Source of the DNA: JABCYV01 sp963696025
GTDB lineage: Bacteria; Acidobacteriota; Terriglobia; Terriglobales; Acidobacteriaceae
Direction: 5' to 3'
NCBI GenBank assembly: GCA_963696025.1
Contig: CAVOII010000010.1
Span: forward strand, 682,001 to 746,000
DNA length: 64,000 nt
Part shown: positions 29,322 through 37,094 of the stretch, in pieces
How the letters are laid out: each line of letters starts with the position of its first letter
Position numbering within the stretch: the first letter of the stretch is position 1
Program-made: the position numbers and the translations under genes
Notes under the pieces: generated by a model
The model's database searches: none
Told to the model about the DNA's origin: nothing
Seen by the model: the letters and a program-made list of their open reading frames with translations, nothing else

Positions 29322-29450
29322 GTGCGGATGCTGTGGTGGTTCCTGATTCTAGCCTTCAGCACTGGAGCTTTGCTGTGGGTGGGCATCGCGCTCCATCTTC
29401 GTGTGCGCCGTCACACGAAGGGTTCCGGAGAGACATCGGCGAAAGATTAG
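29322..29450 (+). CDS. small single-pass membrane protein, 42 residues
   Basis: A GTG-started frame (or the ATG two codons later at 29328) encodes 42 residues: MRMLWWFLILAF, a continuous hydrophobic helix to about residue 26, then a basic, hydrophilic tail (RVRRHTKG...SAKD). A TATCCT hexamer in the context GTTATCCT lies 8 bases before the GTG, the same arrangement seen for other leaderless genes here. Topology and the clean helix/tail partition argue for a real gene. I do not recognise it; small accessory subunits of membrane complexes look like this. Confidence 0.45.
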   Translation: MRMLWWFLILAFSTGALLWVGIALHLRVRRHTKGSGETSAKD

Positions 29451-29474
29451 GATCGGCTTGAAAAACGCAAGGCA

Positions 29475-29566
29475 TTGTCATCCCGAGCAGAGCGAGGGTT
29501 CTGTATTTCTTCCGGATCTCTGAGAAACTGCAGATTCCTCGTCGCTCTTGCTCCTCGGAATGACAA
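29475..29566. repeat. intergenic palindrome, TTGTCATCCCGAG family, copy 1
   Basis: The outer arms TTGTCATCCCGAG (29475-29487) and CTCGGAATGACAA (29554-29566) pair at 12 of 13 positions; the arms continue inward with AGAGCGAGG/CCTCGTCGCTCT. It occupies the spacer upstream of bioY. A second copy lies at 59205-59354. Confidence 0.8.
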
Positions 29567-29597
29567 GTTTTCTTCTTAAATTGGAGAACGCGCAAAC

Positions 29598-30176
29598 ATG
29601 GCAAACTCCGCGACTCGAACTCTCAGCACCAGTGATCGGGCGCTTTACTGGGCACAGCAGGCAGTGATCGTAGTCGGCGGCAGTCTTTTTGTAGCACTAT
29701 GCGCCCGCGTGTCCCTGCCGCTGCGGTTTACGCCTGTGCCTCTGACCATCCAAAACTTTGCCGTGCTGCTGACGGGATTAACGCTAGGAAGTCGACGCGG
29801 ATTCGCTGCACTGCTGCTGTATCTCGCGGAAGGCGTGGCGGGGATGCCAGTTTTCAGTCCGACCGGACCCGGCGGTCTGGCGCAACTGCTCGGTCCTACG
29901 GGGGGATTTCTGCTCGCGTATCCCCTGGTCGCAGCCATCGCGGGCTGGATCATGCAACGCGGCAAGATGAGTTTCTCCCGCGCGGCCATGGCCGGTCTGG
30001 CGGCAGAGATCGTCTTGTTTGCGAGCGGAATCTCCTGGCTGATGGTCTTGACTCATTCTTTCGCTCAGGCTATCAAGTTTGGGCTGTACTTCTTTGTCTT
30101 TGCGGAAGTCATAAAAGTGATGATGGCTGCTGCGATTGCCACCGGCTGGCGACGCGCTTATGGAGTCCAGCCATGA
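29598..30176 (+). CDS. bioY: BioY-family biotin transporter substrate-binding subunit
   Basis: A 192-residue membrane protein of the ECF S-component type that binds biotin. Family marks are the LPLRFTPVPLTIQNFAVLLTG segment (about 40-60, conserved V-P-x-T-x-Q), LYLAEGVAGMPVF (about 75-87), GPTGGFLLAYP (about 97-107) and a final helix with KFGLYFFVFAEVIK. Six helices. No EcfA or EcfT genes adjoin it. The stop codon overlaps the mqnD start (ATGA), so the two are translationally coupled. A repeat upstream leaves little space for a promoter. Confidence 0.92.
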   Translation: MANSATRTLSTSDRALYWAQQAVIVVGGSLFVALCARVSLPLRFTPVPLTIQNFAVLLTGLTLGSRRGFAALLLYLAEGVAGMPVFSPTGPGGLAQLLGPTGGFLLAYPLVAAIAGWIMQRGKMSFSRAAMAGLAAEIVLFASGISWLMVLTHSFAQAIKFGLYFFVFAEVIKVMMAAAIATGWRRAYGVQP

Positions 30177-31072
30177 GCTTGATCACCGAAGAGAAGGATT
30201 CCATGTCCAGCAGTAACAGTAGTACGGCCGTCCCGACCCGCGAAATCACGATCGCTCACAGTCCGGATTCTGACGACGCTTTCATGTTCTACGGCTTGGC
30301 CACGAATAAGGTCCGCGTCCCTGGATTGCGTTTTAGCCATACGCTGTGTGACATCGAGACTTTGAATCGGAAGGCAATGGAAGGCGAGGGACTGTATGAC
30401 GTGACCGCCATTTCGTTTCACGCCTACCCGTACATTCAGCAGCACTATGCGCTGCTGCCAAGCGGGGGCAGCGTCGGCGACGGCTACGGTCCCATGATTG
30501 TCGCCACGCGGGCGTTTTCACAAAGCGATATCAAACGAAAGCGTATTGCGATTCCAGGCACGCTGACTACGGCTTACCTCGCCTTAAGGCTGTTCGCGCC
30601 GGGGATCGAGACCGAAGTGGTGCCCTTCGATCAGATTATTCCCCAAGTGCTAGAAGGTAAGTATGAGGCGGGTCTCATCATTCATGAGGGCCAGTTGACT
30701 TACGGGAAAGCTGGGTTGCAGCGCGTTGTGGACCTCGGCAAGTGGTGGATGAAGATGACAGGATTGCCACTGCCGCTGGGAGGAAACGCCATCCGCCGTA
30801 GCCTGGGGCCGGAGCTGATGTCCAGCGTGTCGACCGCCCTGCGGGAGAGCATTCAGTACGCGCTCGATCATCGCGAGGAGGCACTGGCTTATGCCATGCA
30901 GTTCGCCCGCGATCTGGATCCGCAACTGGCGGACAAGTTTGTTGGCATGTACGTGAACGAGCGCACTCTGGACTACGGGCCAGATGGCCGGGAAGCGGTC
31001 CGCCGCTTGCTCGATATGGGGCACAAGGCGGGCATTATTTCGCAAGCCGCTAACGTGGAGTTTGTAGCGTAG
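30173..31072 (+). CDS. mqnD: 1,4-dihydroxy-6-naphthoate synthase MqnD
   Basis: A 299-residue enzyme of the futalosine route. It converts cyclic dehypoxanthine futalosine to 1,4-dihydroxy-6-naphthoate. The signature ITIAHSPDSDDAFMFYGL (about 25-42) and the GLIIHEGQLTYG region (about 163-174) with its catalytic-site histidine are clear. The start ATG overlaps the bioY stop by 4 bases; a later ATG at 30203 is possible. A much longer upstream frame in the same phase is only the shadow of bioY. The stop codon touches a long palindrome. Confidence 0.94.
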   Translation: MSLITEEKDSMSSSNSSTAVPTREITIAHSPDSDDAFMFYGLATNKVRVPGLRFSHTLCDIETLNRKAMEGEGLYDVTAISFHAYPYIQQHYALLPSGGSVGDGYGPMIVATRAFSQSDIKRKRIAIPGTLTTAYLALRLFAPGIETEVVPFDQIIPQVLEGKYEAGLIIHEGQLTYGKAGLQRVVDLGKWWMKMTGLPLPLGGNAIRRSLGPELMSSVSTALRESIQYALDHREEALAYAMQFARDLDPQLADKFVGMYVNERTLDYGPDGREAVRRLLDMGHKAGIISQAANVEFVA

Positions 31073-31166
31073 GTAGCTCGCGTAGGCCCCAGACATCCTC
31101 GTCTGGGCATGCGAGCAAACTTCGCCTGTCCGGGGCAGGTGAGGAACCTGCCTACGCAAGCTACCT
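31071..31166. repeat. compound palindrome between convergent mqnD and M49-like gene
   Basis: Arms AGGTAGCTCGCGTAGGC (31071-31087) and its inverted copy (31150-31166) match at 16 of 17 positions. Two smaller hairpins sit inside (7-bp stems at 31088-31107 and 31134-31152), so the RNA could fold as a cloverleaf-like branch. It overlaps the last base pair of the mqnD stop and the C-terminal codons of the convergent gene, and may act as a two-way terminator. Confidence 0.75.
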
Positions 31167-32867
31167 GACGTTTTCCTTGAACGAGAAAACAGGATCAATA
31201 TCCACTGGCACGCTGGAGGCGGACTTCAACTGTGCCTGCAGGTCAGCGGGCATCGCGTCATATTTTCTAAACCAGTTTTCAGCTCGCTGACGATCTCCCG
31301 TGGCTTCAATTTCCAGAAGTTCCTTGGCCACATCGTTCAGCGCGGCAGGCATCGCCGAGTAGTCGATCGTATAGCGTCCCGAAGCTTCGCGCTTGATCGC
31401 GCCGCGTTCGCAGAGATAATTGAATTCCATCATCTCGGCCTTGCCATGGGCCTCCGCGATTCCAAACCGGACAGTACGGAAAATTCCCGCTACATAAGAA
31501 GCGTAGTACTCTTCGGCCTTATCCTTAGGCAAAGCTCCATGATCTATGAGCCACTTCAGCCCGAACATGCCCACCACATCAGCCTTCGCTTCCTCGAGGC
31601 CGCTGAAGGTCGGCCCAATCGCCTCCCGAATACTCACTTTGCCGGAAGATGTGCGAGCGAACGCTGGACCCAGCCCATGCGCCGTCTCGTGCATGATCGT
31701 GCCCAGCATGTAGCCTTCACCGGAGGCCTTCACTACCTGCTCCGGACGCATCATGTACTTGGCCAATGGCAGGATCACGTAATTGACACGTGCATCCATG
31801 AAATTTTTAAAAAAAATTTTCTTGCTGCCTTTCAATTCATGGACTCGTGGATCGTTGGGCAAATTGTCAGCGACAGCCTGGTAACCATGGCGGAGGTCGC
31901 CCGCGCGGTAGGGGGCGTCCATGACCTCCATGGGGGTTTCCAGGCCATGCTTTGAGGGACGATCCTCCGCGGCCAAGGGCAGAGCATCCTGGATGTCGGC
32001 CACGTACTTCTGAAACATCGCCAGCTTCTGACTTTCGTCCGCATTGCGAATCAGCACCGCGGCGCCATAGGTAGCTTTCAATCCCATGAGGGTGTCGTCG
32101 TAAGTTTCATATGGGGCAAAGATCACGTCGAACTTTGGGTCTTTCAAATCGAGCCAGGCAAGATCGCTTTGATAGTAGTCGTCGGTGAGCAAGGCATCGG
32201 CGCGAAGGCGCAGATAGTTAGCGAACGCCGGATCGTCGCTCAGAGTGGCCGCATCCCGCAGATCATTGGCCGCCGGCTCCAGGAATGAACGATAAGCCAC
32301 ATGGTACGGGACCGCTTCAAGCTGGTCGCCATGCCAGCGCACGATCGTGGTCGTGCGGTAAAGTTCTGCTTTCTTTTCCGGGTGCTCTTTGACGTACTGC
32401 TCGATCTGCTCGCGCGTCAGTCCTTTGGGATAAAAGCCTCGTCCGGGCGGCATAGGGTCGGTTCCCACGAATCGCTTGTTGTTGTCGATGAGGTCGAACC
32501 GTGAGGCATTGATCCAGAGATAGCGCCGCAGCGTTTCATCTTTTGGATCCTTGCTTCCGGCGAGAGATTGGTAGAGGGTCAAACCATCGGGGTCAATCTG
32601 CCGCCAGAAAATTTCTTCGAGATAACGGGATGCGTCCACAAGTTTCTCGACCAGCTTTTGCTCGCGAGCAGTCAAACCGGTGAAGGGCATTTCCACCCGG
32701 CGGAATCTGGCTAGACGCTGGTCCAAATCGGAAACCACTTGCAGGCTGGCAGACGCCGCGTCTTTGGCGGCGGAGCCGCTGGTGGGAGAATGATTTGTCT
32801 GCGCTGAAGTTGAAGGAGCCATAAAAAGAACGGAAACGAGAAAGACCAAACCGGCCCATGTTGTCAT
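31161..32867 (-). CDS. M49-like zinc metallopeptidase, exported
   Basis: A 568-residue protein with a signal peptide (about 1-22). The zinc site is HETAH at 393-397 with a second ligand group EEAKAD at 425-430. The wider layout (IDP near 92, FWRQ, NFMDARVNYV, EEAKADVVG) is that of the dipeptidyl-peptidase III/M49 group, but the motif is HExxH rather than the HELLGH (HExxxH) of classical DPP III. Its likely job is release of dipeptides from short peptides in the periplasm. The last six bases of the gene lie within the compound palindrome shared with mqnD. Confidence 0.72.
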   Translation of the reverse strand: MTTWAGLVFLVSVLFMAPSTSAQTNHSPTSGSAAKDAASASLQVVSDLDQRLARFRRVEMPFTGLTAREQKLVEKLVDASRYLEEIFWRQIDPDGLTLYQSLAGSKDPKDETLRRYLWINASRFDLIDNNKRFVGTDPMPPGRGFYPKGLTREQIEQYVKEHPEKKAELYRTTTIVRWHGDQLEAVPYHVAYRSFLEPAANDLRDAATLSDDPAFANYLRLRADALLTDDYYQSDLAWLDLKDPKFDVIFAPYETYDDTLMGLKATYGAAVLIRNADESQKLAMFQKYVADIQDALPLAAEDRPSKHGLETPMEVMDAPYRAGDLRHGYQAVADNLPNDPRVHELKGSKKIFFKNFMDARVNYVILPLAKYMMRPEQVVKASGEGYMLGTIMHETAHGLGPAFARTSSGKVSIREAIGPTFSGLEEAKADVVGMFGLKWLIDHGALPKDKAEEYYASYVAGIFRTVRFGIAEAHGKAEMMEFNYLCERGAIKREASGRYTIDYSAMPAALNDVAKELLEIEATGDRQRAENWFRKYDAMPADLQAQLKSASSVPVDIDPVFSFKENVR

Positions 32868-32941
32868 AAAGAATAAATGTTAACAGAGCGACCCACATCT
32901 TCCTCGGTTGTGAATCTCGCCAGTCAACGCTGTTTCCCCGT

Positions 32942-32947
32942 TATGAT
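32942..32947 (+). promoter_or_regulatory. -10 element (TATGAT) of the HAD hydrolase gene
   Basis: TATGAT in the context GTTATGAT lies 6 bases before the ATG at 32954, predicting a leaderless message. Confidence 0.4.
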
Positions 32948-32953
32948 GTTTGC

Positions 32954-33670
32954 ATGAGGAACGGCGGAGAAAATTCCCTTCGCGAGCAGACGCTGCTTAT
33001 CGACGCGGACGACACACTTTGGGAGAACAACATTTATTTCGAGCGTGCCATCGCCGGGTTCATCTCATTTCTGAATCATCACGAATACTCTCCCGCGCAG
33101 GTGCGTGAAGTTCTTAATGAAGTCGAGCGTGAATGCATCGTCAGTCACGGTTACGGTTTGCACAGTTTCTCTGATGCGTTGATCCGAACCTTCGAGCGGT
33201 TGGCGGTTGAGCCTCTCACTCCCTTCCTGCACGAAACCATCAGCGGCTTCGCTCATGCCATCGCCGACCACCCAGTCGAAATCCTGCCCCAGGTGCCCGA
33301 AACGCTGGAGTATCTTTCTCAGCGGCATCACTTGATACTCCTCACCAAAGGCGCGCTCGCGGAACAATCCGGGAAGGTCGAACGTTCCGGACTGAAGAAC
33401 TATTTCAGGGAGGTAGAAATCGTTCCGGAAAAAGACGTGACCACCTATTCCACTGTGGTTTCGAAGCATGGACTGTCTGGCGAATCAACCTGGATGATTG
33501 GAAACAGTCCCAAGTCCGACATTAATCCGGCGCTCGCGGCCGGGTTGAATGCGGTATTCGTGCCGCATGGCGCCACTTGGATTTTGGAGCACGAGGAAGT
33601 AATGCCGGCGCAGGCCCCCAGCCGGCTCTTGGTGGTGGAAAGGTTTGCGCAACTACGAGAGCATTTCTAG
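32954..33670 (+). CDS. HAD family hydrolase
   Basis: A 238-residue phosphatase-like protein. Motif I is DADDT at 17-21 (nucleophile Asp17, acid Asp19). Motif II is LLTKGAL (Thr), the conserved lysine follows at about 153, and motif IV is GNSPKSDINPALAAG (Asp pair replaced by S-D). The alpha-helical cap (about 28-105) resembles the beta-phosphoglucomutase/YjjG group. Likely reaction: hydrolysis of a small phosphate ester; substrate unknown. It is divergent from the M49-like gene with an 86-base gap. Confidence 0.8.
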   Translation: MRNGGENSLREQTLLIDADDTLWENNIYFERAIAGFISFLNHHEYSPAQVREVLNEVERECIVSHGYGLHSFSDALIRTFERLAVEPLTPFLHETISGFAHAIADHPVEILPQVPETLEYLSQRHHLILLTKGALAEQSGKVERSGLKNYFREVEIVPEKDVTTYSTVVSKHGLSGESTWMIGNSPKSDINPALAAGLNAVFVPHGATWILEHEEVMPAQAPSRLLVVERFAQLREHF

Positions 33671-33728
33671 AGCCGTTAAGTATCCGGCCTTCGCATCGGT
33701 CACATCGCGTGCGAGCAGAGGTTCCCAC

Positions 33729-33757
33729 TTGACGCCTGCGGCACTGGGATCGAGAAT
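33729..33757 (+). promoter_or_regulatory. promoter of the TPR protein gene (TTGACG - 17 - GAGAAT)
   Basis: TTGACG (33729-33734) and GAGAAT (33752-33757) are 17 bases apart; the start codon is at 33819, giving a leader of about 55 bases. This is one of the few canonical-looking promoters in the window. Confidence 0.5.
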
Positions 33758-33818
33758 GTGCGACGGGTTCTTTCCAGATCAATCGCAAATGAGGAGCGCT
33801 GTACCCAAGGACTCCAGT

Positions 33819-35438
33819 ATGAAGCGATTCACGCTACTGTCAATCGTTTTGACGTCTTTCGTCTGGATGACCGCGGTGGCTCCCGCCCATGCCCAACATG
33901 AGCATCCCGCCGGCGAACCGGAAAAACTCGGCAAGGTAAATTTTCGGGTTTCGTGCGATGTAACGGTGCAGCCGCAATTCAGCAGCGCCGTAGCGATGCT
34001 TCATTCGTTCTGGTACGAGAAGGCGGCGGAGGCATTTACCGCCGTGGCCGAAAAAGACGCTACTTGTGGCATGGCCTACTGGGGAGTGGCCATGACGCAC
34101 TACCATCCGATCTGGGAGGCGCCCGGCCCAAACGACTTGAAAGCAGGTTGGGCGGCGGTCGAAAAAGCGAAGTCCGCGGGGGCCAACTCGCAGCGAGAAC
34201 AGGATTACGTCGCGGCTATCGAGATCTTCTATAAAGATTCCGACAAGCTTGACCATCGCACCCGCGCGTTGGCGTATGAAAAAGCAATGGAGCGACTTCA
34301 AGCGCGCTTTCCAGACGATCAAGAAGCATCGATTTTCCACGCCCTTGCCCTGCTGGCGACTGCGCCTCCCTCCGACAAGACATATGCAAACCAGAGGAAA
34401 GCGGGCGGCATTCTGGAAAAGATTTCTCTGCAGCAGCCCGATCATCCAGGAGTAGCACATTACATCATCCACGCGTATGACTATCCGCCGCTTGCCGAAC
34501 AGGCCTTGGATGCGGCGCGGCGCTATGCGAAGATTGCCCCGGACTCGCCGCACGCGCTGCACATGCCTTCGCACATTTTCACGCGGCTTGGCCTCTGGCA
34601 AGAGTCCGTCGCTTCCAACCTCGCCTCGGCCGCCGCGGCTCAGAAATACAACGCGCCTGGGAACGAGTTGCACGCGAAAGATTACTTAATGTATGCGTAT
34701 CTCCAAATGGGCAAGGACAGCGAGGCGAAAAAGGTGCTTGAGACGGCGCCGCAACCCAGACAGGGTGACCCGCAGTATTTCAACGGGCTCTATGCCGCCG
34801 GAACTATGCCGGCGCGTTACGCTGTGGAGCGACATCGCTGGGCGGAGGCTGCGGCCCTCACCGTCCCACCGAACACCTTTCCGGGCGGGCGTTATGCCTG
34901 GACCGAGGCGAATATACATTTCGCGCGGGCTCTGGGTGCCGCGAATACGGGTGACACCGAAGCCGCGCGGAAGAGTTTGCAGGAACTCGGTTCGCTTCGC
35001 GATACGCTCACTCAGTCGAGTGACAAATACTGGGCGGAGCAGGTGGAAATCCAACAGGAGATCGCGGCTGCGTGGTTAGCCCTGGCTGAGGGTAGGCAAG
35101 AGGAAGCTCTGCGGCAGATGCGTGCTGCCGCTGACCATGAAGATGCGACCGACAAGCATCCCGTTACTCCGGGAATCATCCTGCCGGCTCGTGAGCTTCT
35201 TGGGGAAATGTTGCTGGAATTGAAGCAGCCGGCCCCGGCGGTTGTGGAATTCGAAGCTACCCTGCGCACCGCACCAAACCGTTTTAACGCGCTCGCCGGT
35301 GCCGCGCGCGCAGCCAAACTCTCCGGTGACCGCGAAAAAGCTAAAACCTATTATGCCAAGCTGATGTCCGTCTGCGACCATGGCGACGGAGAGCGGCCTG
35401 AGCTGGGAGAGGCGCGGTCCCTCTTGAGCCAGAAGTGA
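33819..35438 (+). CDS. exported tetratricopeptide-repeat protein
   Basis: A 539-residue exported protein. The start at 33819 was chosen because a signal peptide (about 1-25, AHAQHEH) begins there; the frame is open upstream to 33645. The mature part is a chain of TPR-like helix pairs (for example FWYEKAAEAFTAVAEKD, YMYAYLQMGKDSEAKKV, FEATLRTAPNRFNAL). HSxxVAxHY-type motifs such as GVAHYIIHAYD and HALHMPSHIFTR occur between repeats. The type is widespread in acidobacteria and Bacteroidetes, with no enzyme activity assigned. It is monocistronic with its own promoter. Confidence 0.75.
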   Translation: MKRFTLLSIVLTSFVWMTAVAPAHAQHEHPAGEPEKLGKVNFRVSCDVTVQPQFSSAVAMLHSFWYEKAAEAFTAVAEKDATCGMAYWGVAMTHYHPIWEAPGPNDLKAGWAAVEKAKSAGANSQREQDYVAAIEIFYKDSDKLDHRTRALAYEKAMERLQARFPDDQEASIFHALALLATAPPSDKTYANQRKAGGILEKISLQQPDHPGVAHYIIHAYDYPPLAEQALDAARRYAKIAPDSPHALHMPSHIFTRLGLWQESVASNLASAAAAQKYNAPGNELHAKDYLMYAYLQMGKDSEAKKVLETAPQPRQGDPQYFNGLYAAGTMPARYAVERHRWAEAAALTVPPNTFPGGRYAWTEANIHFARALGAANTGDTEAARKSLQELGSLRDTLTQSSDKYWAEQVEIQQEIAAAWLALAEGRQEEALRQMRAAADHEDATDKHPVTPGIILPARELLGEMLLELKQPAPAVVEFEATLRTAPNRFNALAGAARAAKLSGDREKAKTYYAKLMSVCDHGDGERPELGEARSLLSQK

Positions 35439-35574
35439 ACCTAGGGCAGCGCGCAACACTACGTTCGAATACGAGTGCTGTTCCTCAGCACCAAACTAAC
35501 CAACAAGTCGCGCGAGCTTGCGGTTTGACCCGTGATACTCTTTTTATGCTCTGGATTTTCTGCGTCCACCAAGC

Positions 35575-36828
35575 GTGGCAGTGCAGAAAAACAATTTTCG
35601 GCGGCTGTTGCGGACGGTTGAGGCTGTGTCCGACCTCGGACCCGAGATAACGGCCGAGCGTGAGTTTCCGCAGACCGCGCGCGCCATGGTCTCCGCCCTG
35701 ATGCAGGCGGCGGACGCTCGCGAAGCGGTTCTCTTTGGCTTCAGCGACAAGCCCTCCATGCTGGTTTCTATCGCCTCGGAAGGCTTTGCCCTAATGCCCG
35801 AGCCGGCCGTTGTTCCGCTGCTCCCAAAACATGTTCACGCCCTGACCACAGCCCGAGGACCGGTGGTTCTGACCTCCAGCTCTTACTCGGTCTTCCTCAG
35901 TTCGAATGGCAATGTGGCTCCTGAACTCTTCCAGTGCATTGCTTCCTTGAAGGTGGGTGGAAAGCTGGTGGGGATGGTAGCGCTGGGACGCCGGGAGGCC
36001 GACGCTCTCTACGTCGAGGATGAACTCGATGCGCTCGATCTATTGTGCAACTACGTAGCCCTGGCGATCCAAAATCACACCCTCGCGCAGACCCTGGCTC
36101 AACGTGTGGGAGAGAATCTGCGTCTGATGGCGTCATTGCACGGTTTCTATGACACTGCCCTAGAGGCTTTCGCTGCTGCCATCGACGTCAAGCACATCAA
36201 TATTCATGGGCACTCGCTGCGAGTGGGACGTTACGCTGCAGGCATTGGAGAAGCTATGGGGATGGAACCGGGCGATGTGGCGGCGCTCCGCTCGGCTGGT
36301 TACTTGCACGACATCGGCAAAGTCGCAGTGGACAAGCGGTTGTTTGGAAAGCCGTCGGCCCTTGATCCGGAAGAGTTCCGCGAGATGGCCGACCACACCG
36401 TCGTGGGACATCAGATCGTAAGTGGGGTGCAGTTTCCCTGGCCGCGCATTCCAGAGATTGTGCGCTCCCATCACGAGCGCGGCGACGGTTCGGGTTATCC
36501 CGATGGGCTAGTCATGGACGATGTGGCTATGCCAGTGCGCATTATTGGGCTGGCCGACACTTTCGACGCCATGACCAGTGAGCGGCCTTACCGGGAACCG
36601 CTTTCGGTGGGTAGCACGTTGAGTGAGATTGTACGGCTGTCGCCGCAGAAATTTGATCCTAACGCGGTGCAAGGACTGCTTTTACAAGTCCGGCGCGATG
36701 CCGTGGGCAGTAACCGCGCGCCTTTCCTTGAGGACCGGACGGCGCTGAACATCGCCCCCGGTGACATCGACCAGTTGGCCGCCAGCCTGCAACATAAGCT
36801 GAGCCACGGACGCTTGTACTTAACGTAA
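35575..36828 (+). CDS. GAF and HD-GYP domain protein (probable cyclic-di-GMP phosphodiesterase)
   Basis: A 417-residue cytoplasmic protein from a GTG start. The GAF-like sensor spans about 15-175. The HD-GYP domain spans about 195-375: first histidine in NIHGHSLR, HDIGK at 245-249, HTVVGHQI (274-281), and HHERGDGSGYPDG at 299-311 with the GYP triplet at 307-309. Intact HD-GYP enzymes hydrolyse c-di-GMP to GMP; all metal ligands visible to me are present. The GAF domain could bind a small signal. It has no receiver domain. Part of c-di-GMP control of surface life. Confidence 0.87.
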   Translation: MAVQKNNFRRLLRTVEAVSDLGPEITAEREFPQTARAMVSALMQAADAREAVLFGFSDKPSMLVSIASEGFALMPEPAVVPLLPKHVHALTTARGPVVLTSSSYSVFLSSNGNVAPELFQCIASLKVGGKLVGMVALGRREADALYVEDELDALDLLCNYVALAIQNHTLAQTLAQRVGENLRLMASLHGFYDTALEAFAAAIDVKHINIHGHSLRVGRYAAGIGEAMGMEPGDVAALRSAGYLHDIGKVAVDKRLFGKPSALDPEEFREMADHTVVGHQIVSGVQFPWPRIPEIVRSHHERGDGSGYPDGLVMDDVAMPVRIIGLADTFDAMTSERPYREPLSVGSTLSEIVRLSPQKFDPNAVQGLLLQVRRDAVGSNRAPFLEDRTALNIAPGDIDQLAASLQHKLSHGRLYLT

Positions 36829-36832
36829 GTTT

Positions 36833-36997
36833 TGTGTGGCGCGGCGCCCCGCCCGCGTTTTGAGTCGTTTACTTCTGTTAATCCGAGCTGATTTAAGCCC
36901 TCATGAGGGGATCTTACCTCATGACGCGGGTGAGAGCCTGCCCTGAGCGAAAGTCGAAGGGGCGCTCGCGCCACACAAGTAGAGCCACACAAGTAGA
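36833..36997. repeat. long imperfect palindrome with adjacent 14-bp tandem repeat
   Basis: Arms TGTGTGGCGCGGCGCCCC (36833-36850) and an inverted copy with one extra base (36959-36977) enclose a nested TCATGAGG/CCTCATGA pair (36901-36924). The unit GCCACACAAGTAGA is repeated exactly at 36970-36983 and 36984-36997, the first copy using the end of the right arm. The element fills the spacer between the HD-GYP and DUF1800 genes. Confidence 0.8.
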
Positions 36998-37094
36998 GAG
37001 GACGCGAAACCAACGTAACTATCCGGCCAACAACTTTTTCCCCGGTTTGGGTTGATAATTCTCGAGGGTCCTTTCTTACCATCCGGTGACAATC

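Noticed and set aside
29699..30172. Upstream in-frame extension of mqnD
   Set aside because: The extension is the +1/+2 shadow of bioY; the MqnD fold begins after the ATG that overlaps the bioY stop.
33645..33818. N-terminal extension of the TPR protein
   Set aside because: It overlaps the HAD gene end and a likely promoter (TTGACG-17-GAGAAT at 33729), and the signal peptide begins at 33819.
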